Shown here one piece after another: positions 39,792 through 50,126 of a stretch of 64,000 nucleotides of DNA. The stretch spans positions 1-64,000 of the forward strand of contig JASAND010000633.1 in the NCBI GenBank assembly GCA_030248195.1. The letters are read 5' to 3'. The translations under genes and the position numbers were made by a program. Under the pieces are notes generated by a model. That model saw only the letters and a program-made list of their open reading frames with translations. It did no database searches and had not been told where the DNA came from. Each line of letters starts with the position of its first letter. Position 1 is the stretch's first letter. This DNA comes from Trissonchulus latispiculum (lineage: Eukaryota > Nematoda > Enoplea > Enoplida > Ironidae).

Positions 39792-40202
39792 ATGAACACT
39801 CTGCAGATACAACGGTTGCTTGAAAGAGTTCCTAACTTCAAGGGTGTCTTTGCGAAAGATGAACTAGTGGTGAATGGTCCTGGCTGTATGGTGGTGAATA
39901 CGGCTCCCTCGTCTGATCCTGGTCAACACTGGGTGGCAGTCTATGTGCCTAACGACGGACAAACGGAGTTCTTTTGTTCTTACGGAATGAACCCTTCAGT
40001 TTATGGACTTAATCTGACTGACTATGTGTATAATTGTTTACCATTGCAGTGCATTGCTAGTAGTGAATGTGGTTTCTATGCCGTTGCATTTTTGTTGTGG
40101 AGGTGTGGGGGATATGGAACTTTTAAGCAATTTTTAAAAATTTTTGGTAACGATTGTTCTGAAAATGATAAAATTGTGAAACGTTTGGTGGAGTTGTTGT
40201 GA
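39792..40202 (+). CDS. PRO: Adenain-like cysteine protease, acidic residue replaced
   Basis: 136 residues. His46 (GQHWVAVYV), Gln86 (LPLQCIA) and Cys93 (SSECGFYAVAF) fit the Ulp1/adenain triad order, and Gln-to-Cys spacing is seven as in adenain. The usual acidic residue lies in FFDSYG-type sequence; here it reads FFCSYG, with Cys62. Virion maturation protease by family. Activity is doubtful unless a nearby acid (Glu59) substitutes. Last gene of the rightward block. Confidence 0.88.
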   Translation: MNTLQIQRLLERVPNFKGVFAKDELVVNGPGCMVVNTAPSSDPGQHWVAVYVPNDGQTEFFCSYGMNPSVYGLNLTDYVYNCLPLQCIASSECGFYAVAFLLWRCGGYGTFKQFLKIFGNDCSENDKIVKRLVELL

Positions 40203-40730
40203 GTGTCTGTGGGGAGTTATATTATTAATGCAAATGTGATACTTACCATCAGTCTTTGTGGAACTCTTCTTTTGGATGCTTCGTCTCGGTCTTTCTGATT
40301 ATCGTCTCGGTGGAGGGAGGTGTTCTTCTGGAATTTTATTCTTTGATCGAGATATGGGTTTGCAGACAATCTGAATTTGGATCTAAAATGCAAAACATAT
40401 TTTGTTGAAATTAGTTATAGACATGATTGACGGTGTATATTTGTACTTTGTAGTTACAATGTGGTAATGCTTGTGTGTATTAAATAACTGTTGTAAAACT
40501 GGTAGTTGGTTAGGCTTAACAAGTAAGTTGTACTTACCAATTAATAATGTTTTTCCAGTGCTGGTGTTCTTCCTTTCAGTGAGAATACCTAAAAAGAAAA
40601 ATATTATAAGTATTTGATACTTTAGCTACTACTAAGTCAACAAATTTTGAAAATTTAGAGAATAGGTTGCTCCAGCATAAGCTCAGGTTAATGTGCATAC
40701 TCATAAGCAGCCCCTGTCTCTACAACCTGA

Positions 40731-40851
40731 CTCCTGGCGACATGCCCTTTCGGGGAGTTACCTGTCGTTATTGCCACTAGCGGTTGCCCTGTCTTGCGAC
40801 ACTGGTCTTCTTATCCGCTAGTATTAGTGGCACGACAACATGTCCAGGGAG
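40731..40851. ncRNA. Candidate large structured RNA in the Polinton right end
   Basis: Hand folding gives nested helices. 40,731-40,737 CTCCTGG pairs with CCAGGGAG ending 40,851 (one bulge). ACATG 40,740 pairs with CATGT 40,839, TGTCG 40,763 with CGACA 40,833, GCCACT 40,773 with AGTGGC 40,826, and AGCGG 40,779 with CCGCT 40,815. A side hairpin CCCTTTCGGGG lies between. That is 28 pairs in 121 nt without a coding frame. Strand is unknown because pairing is symmetric. No known RNA family recognised. Confidence 0.5.
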
Positions 40852-40948
40852 CGGTCCATTACTGGAGAGAGACAGTCTTTGCGTAGTGCAAAATCGAGGA
40901 CTTAAACGAGAGCTTGCACATAAAGCTGAACCTACACTGAGGTAACCA

Positions 40949-41227
40949 TTTGACAGCCCGATGCCAGACTCAGCACCGCGAAGCAAAAACTGTCTTAAGT
41001 GCGATTGTCAAGAAGCAGCCCGGTACCAGACTCAGCACCGCGAAGCAAGATGTCTTAAGTGCGACTGCTCAAAATTTAAATTTAAAGTTTAATTAAATAA
41101 AATTAAAGCAGCCCGATGCCAGACTCAGCACCGCAAAGCAATAAATGTCTTAAGTGCGGCTGCCTAGAGCAGTCCGATGCCAGACTCAGCACCGCGAAGC
41201 AAGATGTCTTAAGTGCGACTGCTCAAA
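40949..41227. ncRNA. Four tandem hairpin/pseudoknot units
   Basis: Units begin near 40,950, 41,013, 41,107 and 41,167. All share CCAGACTCAGCACCGC.AAGC and GTCTTAAGTGCG. Outer stems differ in sequence but stay complementary: TTGACA/TGTCAA, AGCAG/CTGCT, GCAGCC/GGCTGC, GAGCAGTC/GACTGCTC. Inside, AGAC pairs with GTCT and GCAC with GTGC in crossing order, the pattern of an H-type pseudoknot. An AT-rich spacer separates units 2 and 3. Confidence 0.6.
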
Positions 41228-41366
41228 TTTTTTAATAAAGTAAATCAAAATTAAAATTAAAACTTACTTTGTTTCGATGTTCCAATGCAGAGCAGTAACC
41301 GTGTGCAATAGATTGACAATTTAACGCGTAAAGTAAACGAGTAAACACAGAGTATTGAGAGGTTTG

Positions 41367-41375
41367 CCTTTTATA
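41367..41375 (-). promoter_or_regulatory. TATA box for the minus-strand leader
   Basis: TATAAAAGG on the minus strand within CCTATAAAAGGC, about 30 bp before the predicted exon 1. A second inward TATA box lies in the right TIR (41,756-41,765). Confidence 0.5.
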
Positions 41376-41704
41376 GGCAAAATTTAGGTTAAGAATTTGG
41401 GTGGAGTTGGGATAAACATTTTGAAACTGTGTCGAAAATTCCTATATTCACATGTAAATCTGAAGTGTTTGGTATGCGAACAGATCATGCTAAACAACAA
41501 CGAAACTATGACGTCACGCATATTGTTTTAAACACACACAGCGAGTAAACAACTTTTGTTTTAAAGTGAACATTTTAAACTCAGCATGCATTGTTTTGAA
41601 GTGAGTACAACTTTTGTTCCCGTAGTTTCTCGAACATAGTAGTTAGGTATTTAAGTGAAGTAACGCAATAAGATTTCAACAGTAATGTAAACTGTAACAC
41701 AACA

Positions 41705-41770
41705 TACACTGTAATGATGCCTCCGATGCCTCCTGTGCCTCTGCGCCAGAACGCCCCTTTTTATACTACT
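41705..41770 (-). repeat. Polinton right terminal inverted repeat
   Basis: Inverted match to the left end, followed by the TSD copy TACATA at 41,771-41,776. Confidence 0.9.
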
Positions 41771-41776
41771 TACATA

Positions 41777-42065
41777 CACATGCAAAACCTTGGAAATTAA
41801 AAAGTTAGTGCTTTAACACTAATGTCATAAGAATCTGGAACATGGACAAAGATCGCTGACATCGCTCGCCATCTTCAGACAAGCATGGAAAAGGACTTTA
41901 ATTTGGTTTCCAAAAATTCTCCTTCCAAAAGTCGCGCAAATATATATACTATGTGTGAAAAATTTTAAAGGCACAAATGAAAAGTCAAACTAATACAACT
42001 TTTCGTCTCTCCGTCTCCTGTCCGCCTGCGGTCCACGGAGAGGCAGCATAAGGTGCCTATTAATG
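41777..42065. other. Polinton right flank
   Basis: AT-rich DNA with no gene or alignable repeat. The original locus is 28,258 joined to 41,777 through one copy of TACATA. Confidence 0.5.
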
Positions 42066-42312
42066 CTAGTTCCCGTGAATCAAAATTTGAATCAAAATGA
42101 ATCAAAAATCAAAAATAACGATTCAACCTAAATATTTTTGATTTGATGCAGTTCGATTTTGCCATGAAAAGAGTAGCAGAGATTAGATGCAGTTGGATTT
42201 TCTGCACTGCAGATTCGATTCGATTCGATGCATCAAAAATCAAAAGTCGCATCAAAAGTGTTTTGATTCGATTCGAATCAAAAATCAAAAACATCAGTAC
42301 CTTGCACACATT
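42066..42312. repeat. CGATTC/GAATCA-rich element
   Basis: Short repeats ATTCGATTCGA and AAAAATCAAAAA in both orientations, related to 27,740-27,915. Probably a non-autonomous DNA element; ends not resolved. Confidence 0.5.
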
Positions 42313-42865
42313 CTAACATGACCTCTCTTTCTTGTGTCCGATATAGGCATGAGCTTATCCGGGGGGGGGTGTCACAATTAAAGAATGGCAAGGGAACGAC
42401 TGCCAGGCTATTTTTTAATATGCATTATTACTTTGCATTTCACAAACAATGTTGAAAGTTCAGTCTTAAAAATGTTAACGGAAAAATTTTTAAAAGTAGC
42501 ACACTTTCAGTTCTATTTGCGAATTTTGGCGAAGCTTTTCAGTTTCATTAGCAATAGCATTCATTCTCTTTGTAATATACGAGGTGGCCATTTGACCTCA
42601 GACGACGGCAGGAATATGTAGACAAGGAGACAGCTGTTAATTCAATGCAGCAAGGAAGAACTTAAGAAGAGTAATTTTTACGAGTAAGAATGAGACAGGG
42701 CTATGTTGTTTCAAATTAATACGCTTTGTGTGAGATTTTCAGACATTTTGGATAGATGCCAAAGGTTTCGTTCGCTCTTTCATTTCATACTAAACAAAAG
42801 AACTGCTACCATAAGACAAGCAATAACTTTACACTAAGTAAAGAGAAGTAGGATGGACCATCTTA

Positions 42866-42947
42866 TATATGATATATATATTATATACATATTATATATG
42901 ATATGAAATGATGATATATATATTATATACATATTATATATTGTGAA
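42866..42947. repeat. AT-rich tandem repeat
   Basis: Two copies of a TGATATATATATTATATACATATTATAT-like unit about 40 bp long. The region 42,313-42,865 before it has no recognisable feature. Confidence 0.7.
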
Positions 42948-43089
42948 GTTTGACTATACTGATCTTAGTAAAAATGCTGCTGTCTGACTTTTACTCTCTA
43001 GGATAAGGCTAAACTACAGGTAACAACAGTGGTGAGTGATGCTGGAGAATTGCCCGGTCCTGACCAACTGAGAGACGACGAAATAATTA

Positions 43090-43494
43090 CAACGGTTTAT
43101 TTAATTTCAACAAGAACTCGATGACCAAATTAGAATGAAACATTAATTTCAAACACCAAACTATGAACTTGACAAAATACTAAACTAAACGCAAAAACGC
43201 CCGGCAAAAGCCGGCAGAGCGACAAGAGCAGAAACCTAACCCAACAACCAATTATACTAGCCCCAAAGATTCGAACCTAAAAGATCGTACCTGACCACTC
43301 ACTATAGAACTTATACCCACACTGTTCCCAACCAAAACCAATATGGAGCACTACAACTATTAGCTATCCGGACCTACGAATTTAGACAAGAGTAAAGCGA
43401 AATGATTGAACGTTTGTCAAATGAAATGTTAATTTCACTTAGGTTTAGCAGCTCGAGTATAATTTATATCTTTTCCGCTGGTGCTAACTTCACA
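43090..43494 (-). repeat. LTR fragment related to the 297-875 LTR
   Basis: The right end (CTTCACA) and the adjacent polypurine tract match the main element. The left end GGTTTATTTAATTTCAACAA is only roughly similar to the other LTR starts, so the left border is approximate. Confidence 0.5.
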
Positions 43495-44309
43495 TAATAC
43501 CCCCTCTTTTGGCCCCGGGCGGCCTCGGACGGGTCCACTAAGTTAGAAAACTTGGTAAAAAAGGAACAGGTACCTTAGGTACTAGTAAAGATAAAACGTT
43601 TGTAAAAATTACGTAAAGATAAAAAGAAAAGACAGCGGTGAACATACACCATACCACGGTTGAGCACACGACTTTTCTAACATGCTAACCGGCCGACGAT
43701 AAAACTACTCGCAACTCAATCGAGACATTTTCGACAAACTACTGCAAAAACTTACTTACCTACTTCAAAACCTACGTAAAATTTTAAATTCCCGCCCGAG
43801 CACACCCAGGTACCAAAAGAGTAGGGAGCACCGACAGGAAACAACAGCAAAACAAGGGCAAAAACCCAATATTATGAATATATCTAAGTGACAAGAGAAA
43901 TTATTATGCATAGAAATATCAAACAAAGGCAAGAAGCGTGTAACCGTGTAACCATATTTAGTAGAAAAACAAAAGAGACAGAAAAGTGATAGAGAAAAAC
44001 TAGCTATACCGACACCGACATTTACAACGGATATACCGAGGTGGCGGGCACCCTAACGAAAAATGCGAGAAAATGTAGTCAACTGAACCCCAATTTTAAA
44101 ATTTCAATCCCTGCGGCTCCCTCCCTACAAATCACAACCAAATACTAGAACCCGAAAAAGATACCAATCACCTAGACATTGATTAAACAACAGCAAAAAA
44201 AATCACACAAGATTTGGGTGGGGGGACAGTGTCACAGGTGTGCAGAAGATGGGACACTTGCGGTTTACTCCCCAGCACCGCAAACGAGGCAATTCCAGAC
44301 CGTAGACTG
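43495..44309. other. 3' non-coding region of a third related LTR element
   Basis: Begins with the polypurine tract (plus CCCCCTCTTTT at 43,500) and aligns over about 120 bp with 880-1,000, including CTTAGGTACTAGTA. The rest is A-rich and non-coding. The element's body would lie to the right but soon becomes unrecognisable. Confidence 0.5.
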
Positions 44310-44672
44310 TCACTGAGCCAAATGCCCGTACATCCGGACCCTGACAGGACAGCTAGCATCGAATTCGGAAGATTTAGACACTTTTCGTTTTTTCGAAATT
44401 TGTTCCTCGTCTGAGCTTGACACGGCTTCGGCTTCTGAACTATCGCGTGCTGGCTGTCGTGGAAAACTTTCACGGGGTTCTTCATTTTTCACGGCTTCGA
44501 TACACTGAATAAAGGACTCCTTAAAGCTTGGGTCTGCAATTGCACAAAGCACCTCGCGTTTATTTTGTTCGCTTTGCTCTCGAGCGAAGGCATCCATTTT
44601 TGTCATTGGACTCTCCACAAAGTCAATGAAAGTGCTCCATCGGTCAATCCAAGCGTGCTCACTTCTGGCCAT
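44310..44672 (-). CDS. Short unknown ORF, possible accessory-gene remnant
   Basis: 120 residues from an ATG at 44,672. Highly charged: an N-terminal helical part (WIDRWSTFIDFVESPMTKMDAFAREQ), then an acidic SSSDEEQISKKRKV segment with a possible nuclear signal. No family recognised. It sits where the last gene of the LTR element at 43,090 should be, so it may be that element's accessory gene. It is unrelated to NADAR. Confidence 0.4.
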   Translation of the reverse strand: MARSEHAWIDRWSTFIDFVESPMTKMDAFAREQSEQNKREVLCAIADPSFKESFIQCIEAVKNEEPRESFPRQPARDSSEAEAVSSSDEEQISKKRKVSKSSEFDASCPVRVRMYGHLAQ

Positions 44673-46399
44673 AAGCCTGAAACAAATCAGTATGGTAAAT
44701 TGTACACGAAAACGACAAGCGTATTTTTAACAAGTGCTGGCTTAGTCCTGATACACTTACCGAACACAACAAATCTCTTGAACTGTGAGATTAATTAGAT
44801 GCAAATGTTTGACAAAGCTACTATTTCTTGCCGTTTTCAAAATGTTCCAAAACCGCTCACACAGCAGTCAGTCTCAAAAATTGCCAGAAATAGGTGTCGG
44901 GACCAAACGGTTTAGGTTTAGGTTTCGGTTTAGGATGGAGTATTCTAGCTTATTAAGCTCCTCCAGACATTACTCGAATTTTTACGTTTCTTCCAATAAT
45001 ATGTAAAAAGTTCAGTCAAACGCGAAACCATCCACGAAACTCATCAAAACAAGCTATAAAACTAGGGTTAAATTGGTAAATTTTTTAAAGCCCAAAAATG
45101 TAGTTTTGCTAAAACATTAATGCTTATTAGTATAAATAGGGAAACTTTTAGTAACAAGATCACTTCTATAAGGAGTATCCAATTCGGATTTCACAAAAAT
45201 CAATTAAATTTGACATTCAGTTCAGGGTTATTGTGACCAAAAAAGCGCAAAAAATCTTCTTGGGCTGGTATTCCGCACATTTAAGAAGCTTTAAGAAATT
45301 AAACAAATTGAACAAAACTTCTAACTTCTATGGTACCTGACGTAAGCAACAACAGCAATGATTAGCGCAGGCCAAACTAGCTTGCTCAGCATAAGAAGCC
45401 TTCCAACATGAGCACATTTACAGCTTTCAGCTGGTAAACAACAACCACCAGAACCGTCAAAACCAGAAGCTTCGGCAAAACCGATTCAAGCGAAGCAATT
45501 CAGAACCATAGCTATATTTCAGATAGTTTTGGTAAAATCTATTAACACTTGACTTGCTAATGCCAATTGCTCGAGCCAATAATGTACTATTCAATCAATA
45601 TTTGAATCTGAAAATACAAAGCCTACGTAGATTTACACCAAAGTGAATTTTTGCTTACTCTTGCGAATACTAACGCACATTTAGCTTATTAAGCTTAAGC
45701 TAAGTGGGTAAAAGTTCGAAAAGGTAAAGGTAAAAGTCGAAACTCTGAAACTCCTTGATCCCTAAAATCAGGGTCGAAATGCTTTTCTGGCATTCACACT
45801 TTCAAGGCATTCGCATCTGAAATTTTTATTCAAACCTATTCAATTGCTATCAGAGCATTTAATTTCCACAGGCATCTTAAGATTCAAGTTCGCACACGTT
45901 TCGATGCTCTGAAGCTTTTATGCCCTGTTCAAAACAAAAGTCGACACTCTAAAACTCGCTCGTACCTCGAAATCAGGGTCGAACTTTTTTTGGCTTTGCT
46001 GGCAATCCCTTTTGGGCAAAAAGGGAACATAAGCAAGCTTAGACTATATTGTAAGCAGACTTTCTAGTCATTACACTATTGGAAGTTAAGCCACTTCGTC
46101 ATCGTTCGATTTAAATCAAAAGTCGAAACTCCAAAACTCGCTCGTACCTCGAAATCAGGGTCGAAATGGCCCTCCTATACTACTTATATACTGAAAAGAC
46201 CTGGCCCAAAACGGATTACAGTTTCACAGAGGATATGTCTCGAACTTCACGATGGTGTATGCAATTTGGATCTAGTACCTGTGGTGCGACCTGGGGGTTA
46301 CCTAGACTTGGCGGGAAAAAACCCATGTGCGGGAAAAACCCAAATTTCAAAGTCAAAATTTTTTCTAACCATTCGCAGCAAAGGAAAAATTCATGCATT
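44673..46399. other. Unassigned DNA with three dispersed 58-bp repeats
   Basis: Copies at about 45,731-45,790, 45,938-45,995 and 46,117-46,172 share AAAAGTCGA.ACTC and AATCAGGGTCGAA. Spacing is about 200 bp and the stretches between are less alike. No gene seen. Confidence 0.5.
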
Positions 46400-48384
46400 T
46401 CTTAGCTCAGTAGAGCCTCCTGATTAATTTGTTATAGTTTTTACCTAGGTTCGACCTTCTATGTGTGGTCCAGGTGGCCAAAATCTGAGATGGTGCCATT
46501 CCAAGCCAAATTTTCAAATTTCGTCAAAAATCGCTATTTTTCACTACAATAGATCGGGTTTGGCTTTAAATGCGATAAAAACACGTTTTCTACGTAATAG
46601 GATGCTTAAACTGCAGAAAATAAATAAATTTCAAAAATGTGCCTATGTTTACGTGTTAAACAATATATTAAACAAACATACGAAATTTTCAAAAGTCAAT
46701 TTTACATGAATTTTTGCAAACATATTGATATTTTTGATTCAGATGTACTAAAAATGACAATGACTAAAAAAATTCACAAATTCGCATTGAGTTTTTTACT
46801 ACTCGATACGTTTTAGCCCAAACCAAGAAAAACGTCCCTCCGCAGAATTACGAACTTTAATTCTGCCAAAAATCTCCGGAATCTGTCGAGTATTTTTTGA
46901 GAAATCGATGTTCGAAACAAAATAATCGCAGTTTTGCCAAATGGTTTTTCGGCCAAATCTCTAGCTTAAAGCCATAAAGTTCGGCTAATAGGCATTCATG
47001 AAATGGGGGCATTTGGACGCTGCATCGATTGAGTATAAATAAGCAAACTTTGTCCTTAACATGTGGCAGTACTTTTGAAAAAACTGATTTCCTCAAAGAT
47101 GACCATTTTTTGACCCTAAAAACAGTTTTTTGCTTATACTGACATAACCACAGAAGATAGCTAAAAAGGTTGTACAAGCAAAAATGTTCATTTTTGGGCC
47201 GATCGAACCTGCCGGGCCGGCCGGGCCGGGCCTGGCCCGGCCCGGGCCCGGCCTTAAGCCCCGGGCCCGCTTTACGGCCCGACCCATGCCCGGAGCCGGT
47301 TTCACGGCCAGGCTCGGGCCGGGAGGCCGTTTCATGGCCCGGTCGATGCTTGGCGTTCGCTCCACGGTCCGGTTCGGGTTTGGGGCCCGTTACACGGCGT
47401 GAACCTGCCGAGCCGGGCCTGTTAGGATTTCGAGCTGTGATGTGCGCTAACCGGGTATATTGGTATATATGTATTGAAATTTCTCGACTTTGAGCTGCAA
47501 GGCTTTTCTAAAACCGCAGAAACAGTTCATGGAGACTAACCTACACACTGTCAGAATCCTATCTTACCTTATGCATTTCACAGCAATTACCAAGAATTAA
47601 GAAACGCAAAGAAGTGAAGTAAAAACAAATAAACCATCGGGAAGGAACAAACTTCGCAAATTATCCCAAGTCGCTGAAATCAGAAAGCTTTGAAACTGGC
47701 TTGACTACAGGATAACTGTAGTAAGCATTGAGGGCATTCTACAAATTATGCTTTTGTTATGTACAAGGCTGGCTGCTGATGTCTCAACAGGGTGAGAAAA
47801 CAATGCAATGCTCAATTGAACTTTGCATCTAAGTCTCTAGCTTTAGCTTACACGAACACTGTATTGTAACACTAAGTGGTCACATATTCATTGTGTATTA
47901 ATATGCATTTATAATATACCTATGTGTATGCATATGTATGTGCATACACTACACGCACATAAATGAATTACAGCTTAAGAAACCGACGGCCCCGACGGCC
48001 CCGCTGGCCCTGCTGGCCCGGCAGGCCCGGTCGGCCCCGTCGGCCCGGCGGGCCTTGAAGCTGGGCCGGGCTTTGCAGGGTAGACGGGCCGGGCCCGGGC
48101 CGGGCCGCACTCTATAAAATCGGGGACGGACCGGCCCGGGGCCGGCCCGGGCCCGCTTCACGGCCCGGTGACAGCCCTAGCCATAACAACCATCCCGTGT
48201 CTTGTTGTCCTACTGGGAGCCTAAGACCAAAAACCAAAACTGTCTTATCTTTTGGCCTAAGAATACGAGACTGGTCCCAGAATGTTCAAGAGTACGGAAA
48301 TAAGTTATTTTTTAAGTTTTCGCCATTTACGTAAAGGATTAAAGCAGTATGAGTCAAAAATACCCGAAAGGAAACCAGCACCTT
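46400..48384 (-). mobile_element. Inverted GGTGGT/TTAA-family copy split by a GC-rich element
   Basis: 46,875-47,195 is an inverted relative of 16,720-17,040 (AACATCGATTTCTCAAAAA, AAACTGCGAT). 48,190-48,384 matches the family's outer end and finishes CCAGCACCTTAA. Between them lies GC-rich DNA. The left border is approximate. Confidence 0.5.
47196..48180. mobile_element. GC-rich insertion with GGCCCGG repeats
   Basis: Two blocks of overlapping GGGCCCGG/CCGGGCC motifs (47,196-47,460, 47,985-48,175) flank AT-rich DNA. The right end GTGACAGCCCTA resembles a hAT terminus (TAGGGCTGTCA inverted), but I cannot find its partner at the left or an 8-bp TSD. Confidence 0.45.
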
Positions 48385-48874
48385 AAAACAAGGTCGGACT
48401 GACGTAACCATTGAAGATACCATTTCTACAAATAAACTCCCTTTGCTGCGGTGCTGAACCAACAAAAAACTAATCAACTTGTCGGGTTGACGACTTGACT
48501 AGAGTTACAGTTGGCTTGTCCCAAACAAAAACTGATGAGCAGTATAAGGCGTAGTAATTTTGTATTCAGTTGTACTGCATCTGCTGGCCGATTTCAGTAA
48601 ATACAGTTTGTTTCTAGTAAACATGGTATTTTCTTTAAATTTTGTCACACTTAAATACCATTTGTACTGAAACTCGCCATATTTCCTGGTATATTCTGTA
48701 ATTTAGGATAAACGTCTTTGTCTGTTGCGCGTGGCTAGAGATACAAGGGACATGCCTACGTCATTATTCTAAGTCAAAGGACGAGGTCATGCATAATCAT
48801 ATAATGTATAAAAGGGGGTGCCTGGAAATAAACTTCTGAAGTTAAATAAACTAAATTACAAAATTACAGATACC
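48385..48874. other. Unassigned DNA before the plus-strand LTR element
   Basis: No gene or alignable repeat. Ends with the TTAG target site. Confidence 0.4.
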
Positions 48875-48878
48875 TTAG

Positions 48879-49785
48879 TGTACAGTAGGGCGGGGATGCC
48901 CTACTGTGCATAAATATTTTATTATTTTAAAAGATGTATTTCAATATGCTAAGCATTTTGTAGGTTCTAGTTTTCTCTAAAAGTCTACTTACAATTTGTT
49001 ATCTTAATATGAAAATGTCAAAATTAGGTTGTAATCTCTGTCTGCAAAGATAGAGCATGCATATTCTAGTCTGATTGGAAAATTTTGTTTCGAAACTCTG
49101 TTCGCTTCTCATTGGCTGGGCAGAAGTCACGTGTGATCGCGTGATTTCACGTTTCTTTTGATGACTTTCGGCCCAGTCAGTCTGGTGGTCGTGCTGAGCA
49201 GTCGGTTATAAAGTTTAAGTTTGTTTTCAAATTTCTGTCTACAATCATTTCTTTATTACTTTCCTTTGCTTCGGTGCCCCCCTATGCTATCGAAATTCGG
49301 GGATGGAGAGTAGATAGCTACCCAACCTGGGATAGGTTGAGTGGGGTCACCCGATATTTAAGAACCGGGGCTCAGCCAGTATTTATTATTTGTGCGTGTA
49401 ATTCTATTTCTGCCATTATACCTGATATTTGGATTCTTATTTTGTAAGTCTACTATAAGCATAATTGTCTTCTTTTATACACTCCCCCTTCTGTAACCAG
49501 TAGATTTGTATCACGGCCGCTTGGCCTAGCGTAATCCAGCTAAGTTTAGTTTGTTTAGTTGGGTAGGTAGGAGCTCCCTAGGGTACATTGGGGTTAGACT
49601 CCGGCCGTAGTGGGGTTTGAGCCTAGGTGTCACGTATATTTCTGGCATTATCTTGTTGGCGAGGCTTGCCATTAGGCCGACCTGGAAATATCTCCAGTCC
49701 AGGTTGCGTACCCAGCTCTCGCGCACAGCACCCCCGTAAAGGTCTTTGGCTGTCCTTACCCAGTCTCTGGGGCCAAAACTTTACA
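48879..49785 (+). repeat. 5' LTR
   Basis: 907 bp, TG...CA. Near-identical to the 3' LTR outside its insertion, with a few point differences and small indels. No clear TGG primer site follows directly. Confidence 0.88.
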
Positions 49786-50126
49786 ATAGGCTGCCAGTTT
49801 CGGCCTCCCCCTTGCCAATTTTGCTGAATTCTAGGTACGTTTTGTGTTATTTGTGGGGAAAATATTTTCCGGAGTCTTTGAAATACTTTCTATTTTTCTG
49901 GAATTTAGAAAAATCTAGGCCCACTAGGTATTTTTCCGGGCTAGGAAAAATTCTGAGCTAGTGCCGGCCCTTAGGCTGCGCACACAAGGCCTGTCGGTCG
50001 GGTCGGCCTGGTCAGTCACTACCCATTGCAGGGCCTCAACCTCGCCGGCATAATTCAGAGCCAGATCCAACCTAGCCGATTCTGGATCAGAATCAGGCTG
50101 AACGACCAGGCTCGGACGAGACTTTC

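Larger units (their letters stand above)
40246..41345 (-). other. Predicted spliced leader transcript of the Polinton right end
   Basis: On the minus strand, downstream of a TATA box (41,367), three GTAAGT donors end at about 41,266, 40,538 and 40,246. Two pyrimidine-rich acceptors ending in TTTTAG lie at about 40,589 and 40,384. This gives exons of roughly 80, 51 and 138 nt. None has an ATG except the last codon of exon 3, directly before its donor. The structured units fall in intron 1. The next strong minus-strand acceptor with an ATG is at PolB. Prediction only. Confidence 0.45.
28265..41770. mobile_element. Polinton (Maverick) DNA transposon / virus-like element
   Basis: 13,506 bp with inverted termini starting AGTAGTATAAAAAGG and a perfect 6-bp TSD. 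It carries the Polinton hallmark set: protein-primed PolB, A32-like packaging ATPase, retroviral-type integrase with chromodomain, minor and major capsid proteins, and an adenain-like protease. It is a little shorter than usual (15-20 kb) with unusually short TIRs (about 65-80 bp). PolB has four breaks. The gene at 33,447, the ATPase 5' end and the gene at 35,113 are also broken. The capsid, integrase and protease frames are open. Confidence 0.97.

Noticed and set aside
28265..41770. Free-standing viral genome or bacterial contamination
   Set aside because: A perfect 6-bp TSD and TIRs show integration, and the gene set is Polinton.
44908..44940. TTTAGG/TTTCGG run suggestive of telomere repeat
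   Set aside because: Only about four imperfect units, far too short and isolated.
47093..47493. Pro/Gly/Arg-rich ORFs on both strands
   Set aside because: Low-complexity translation of GGCCCGG repeats.
48525..48550. CTGATGAG as a possible hammerhead ribozyme core
   Set aside because: No matching GAAA strand and no three-way stem nearby.
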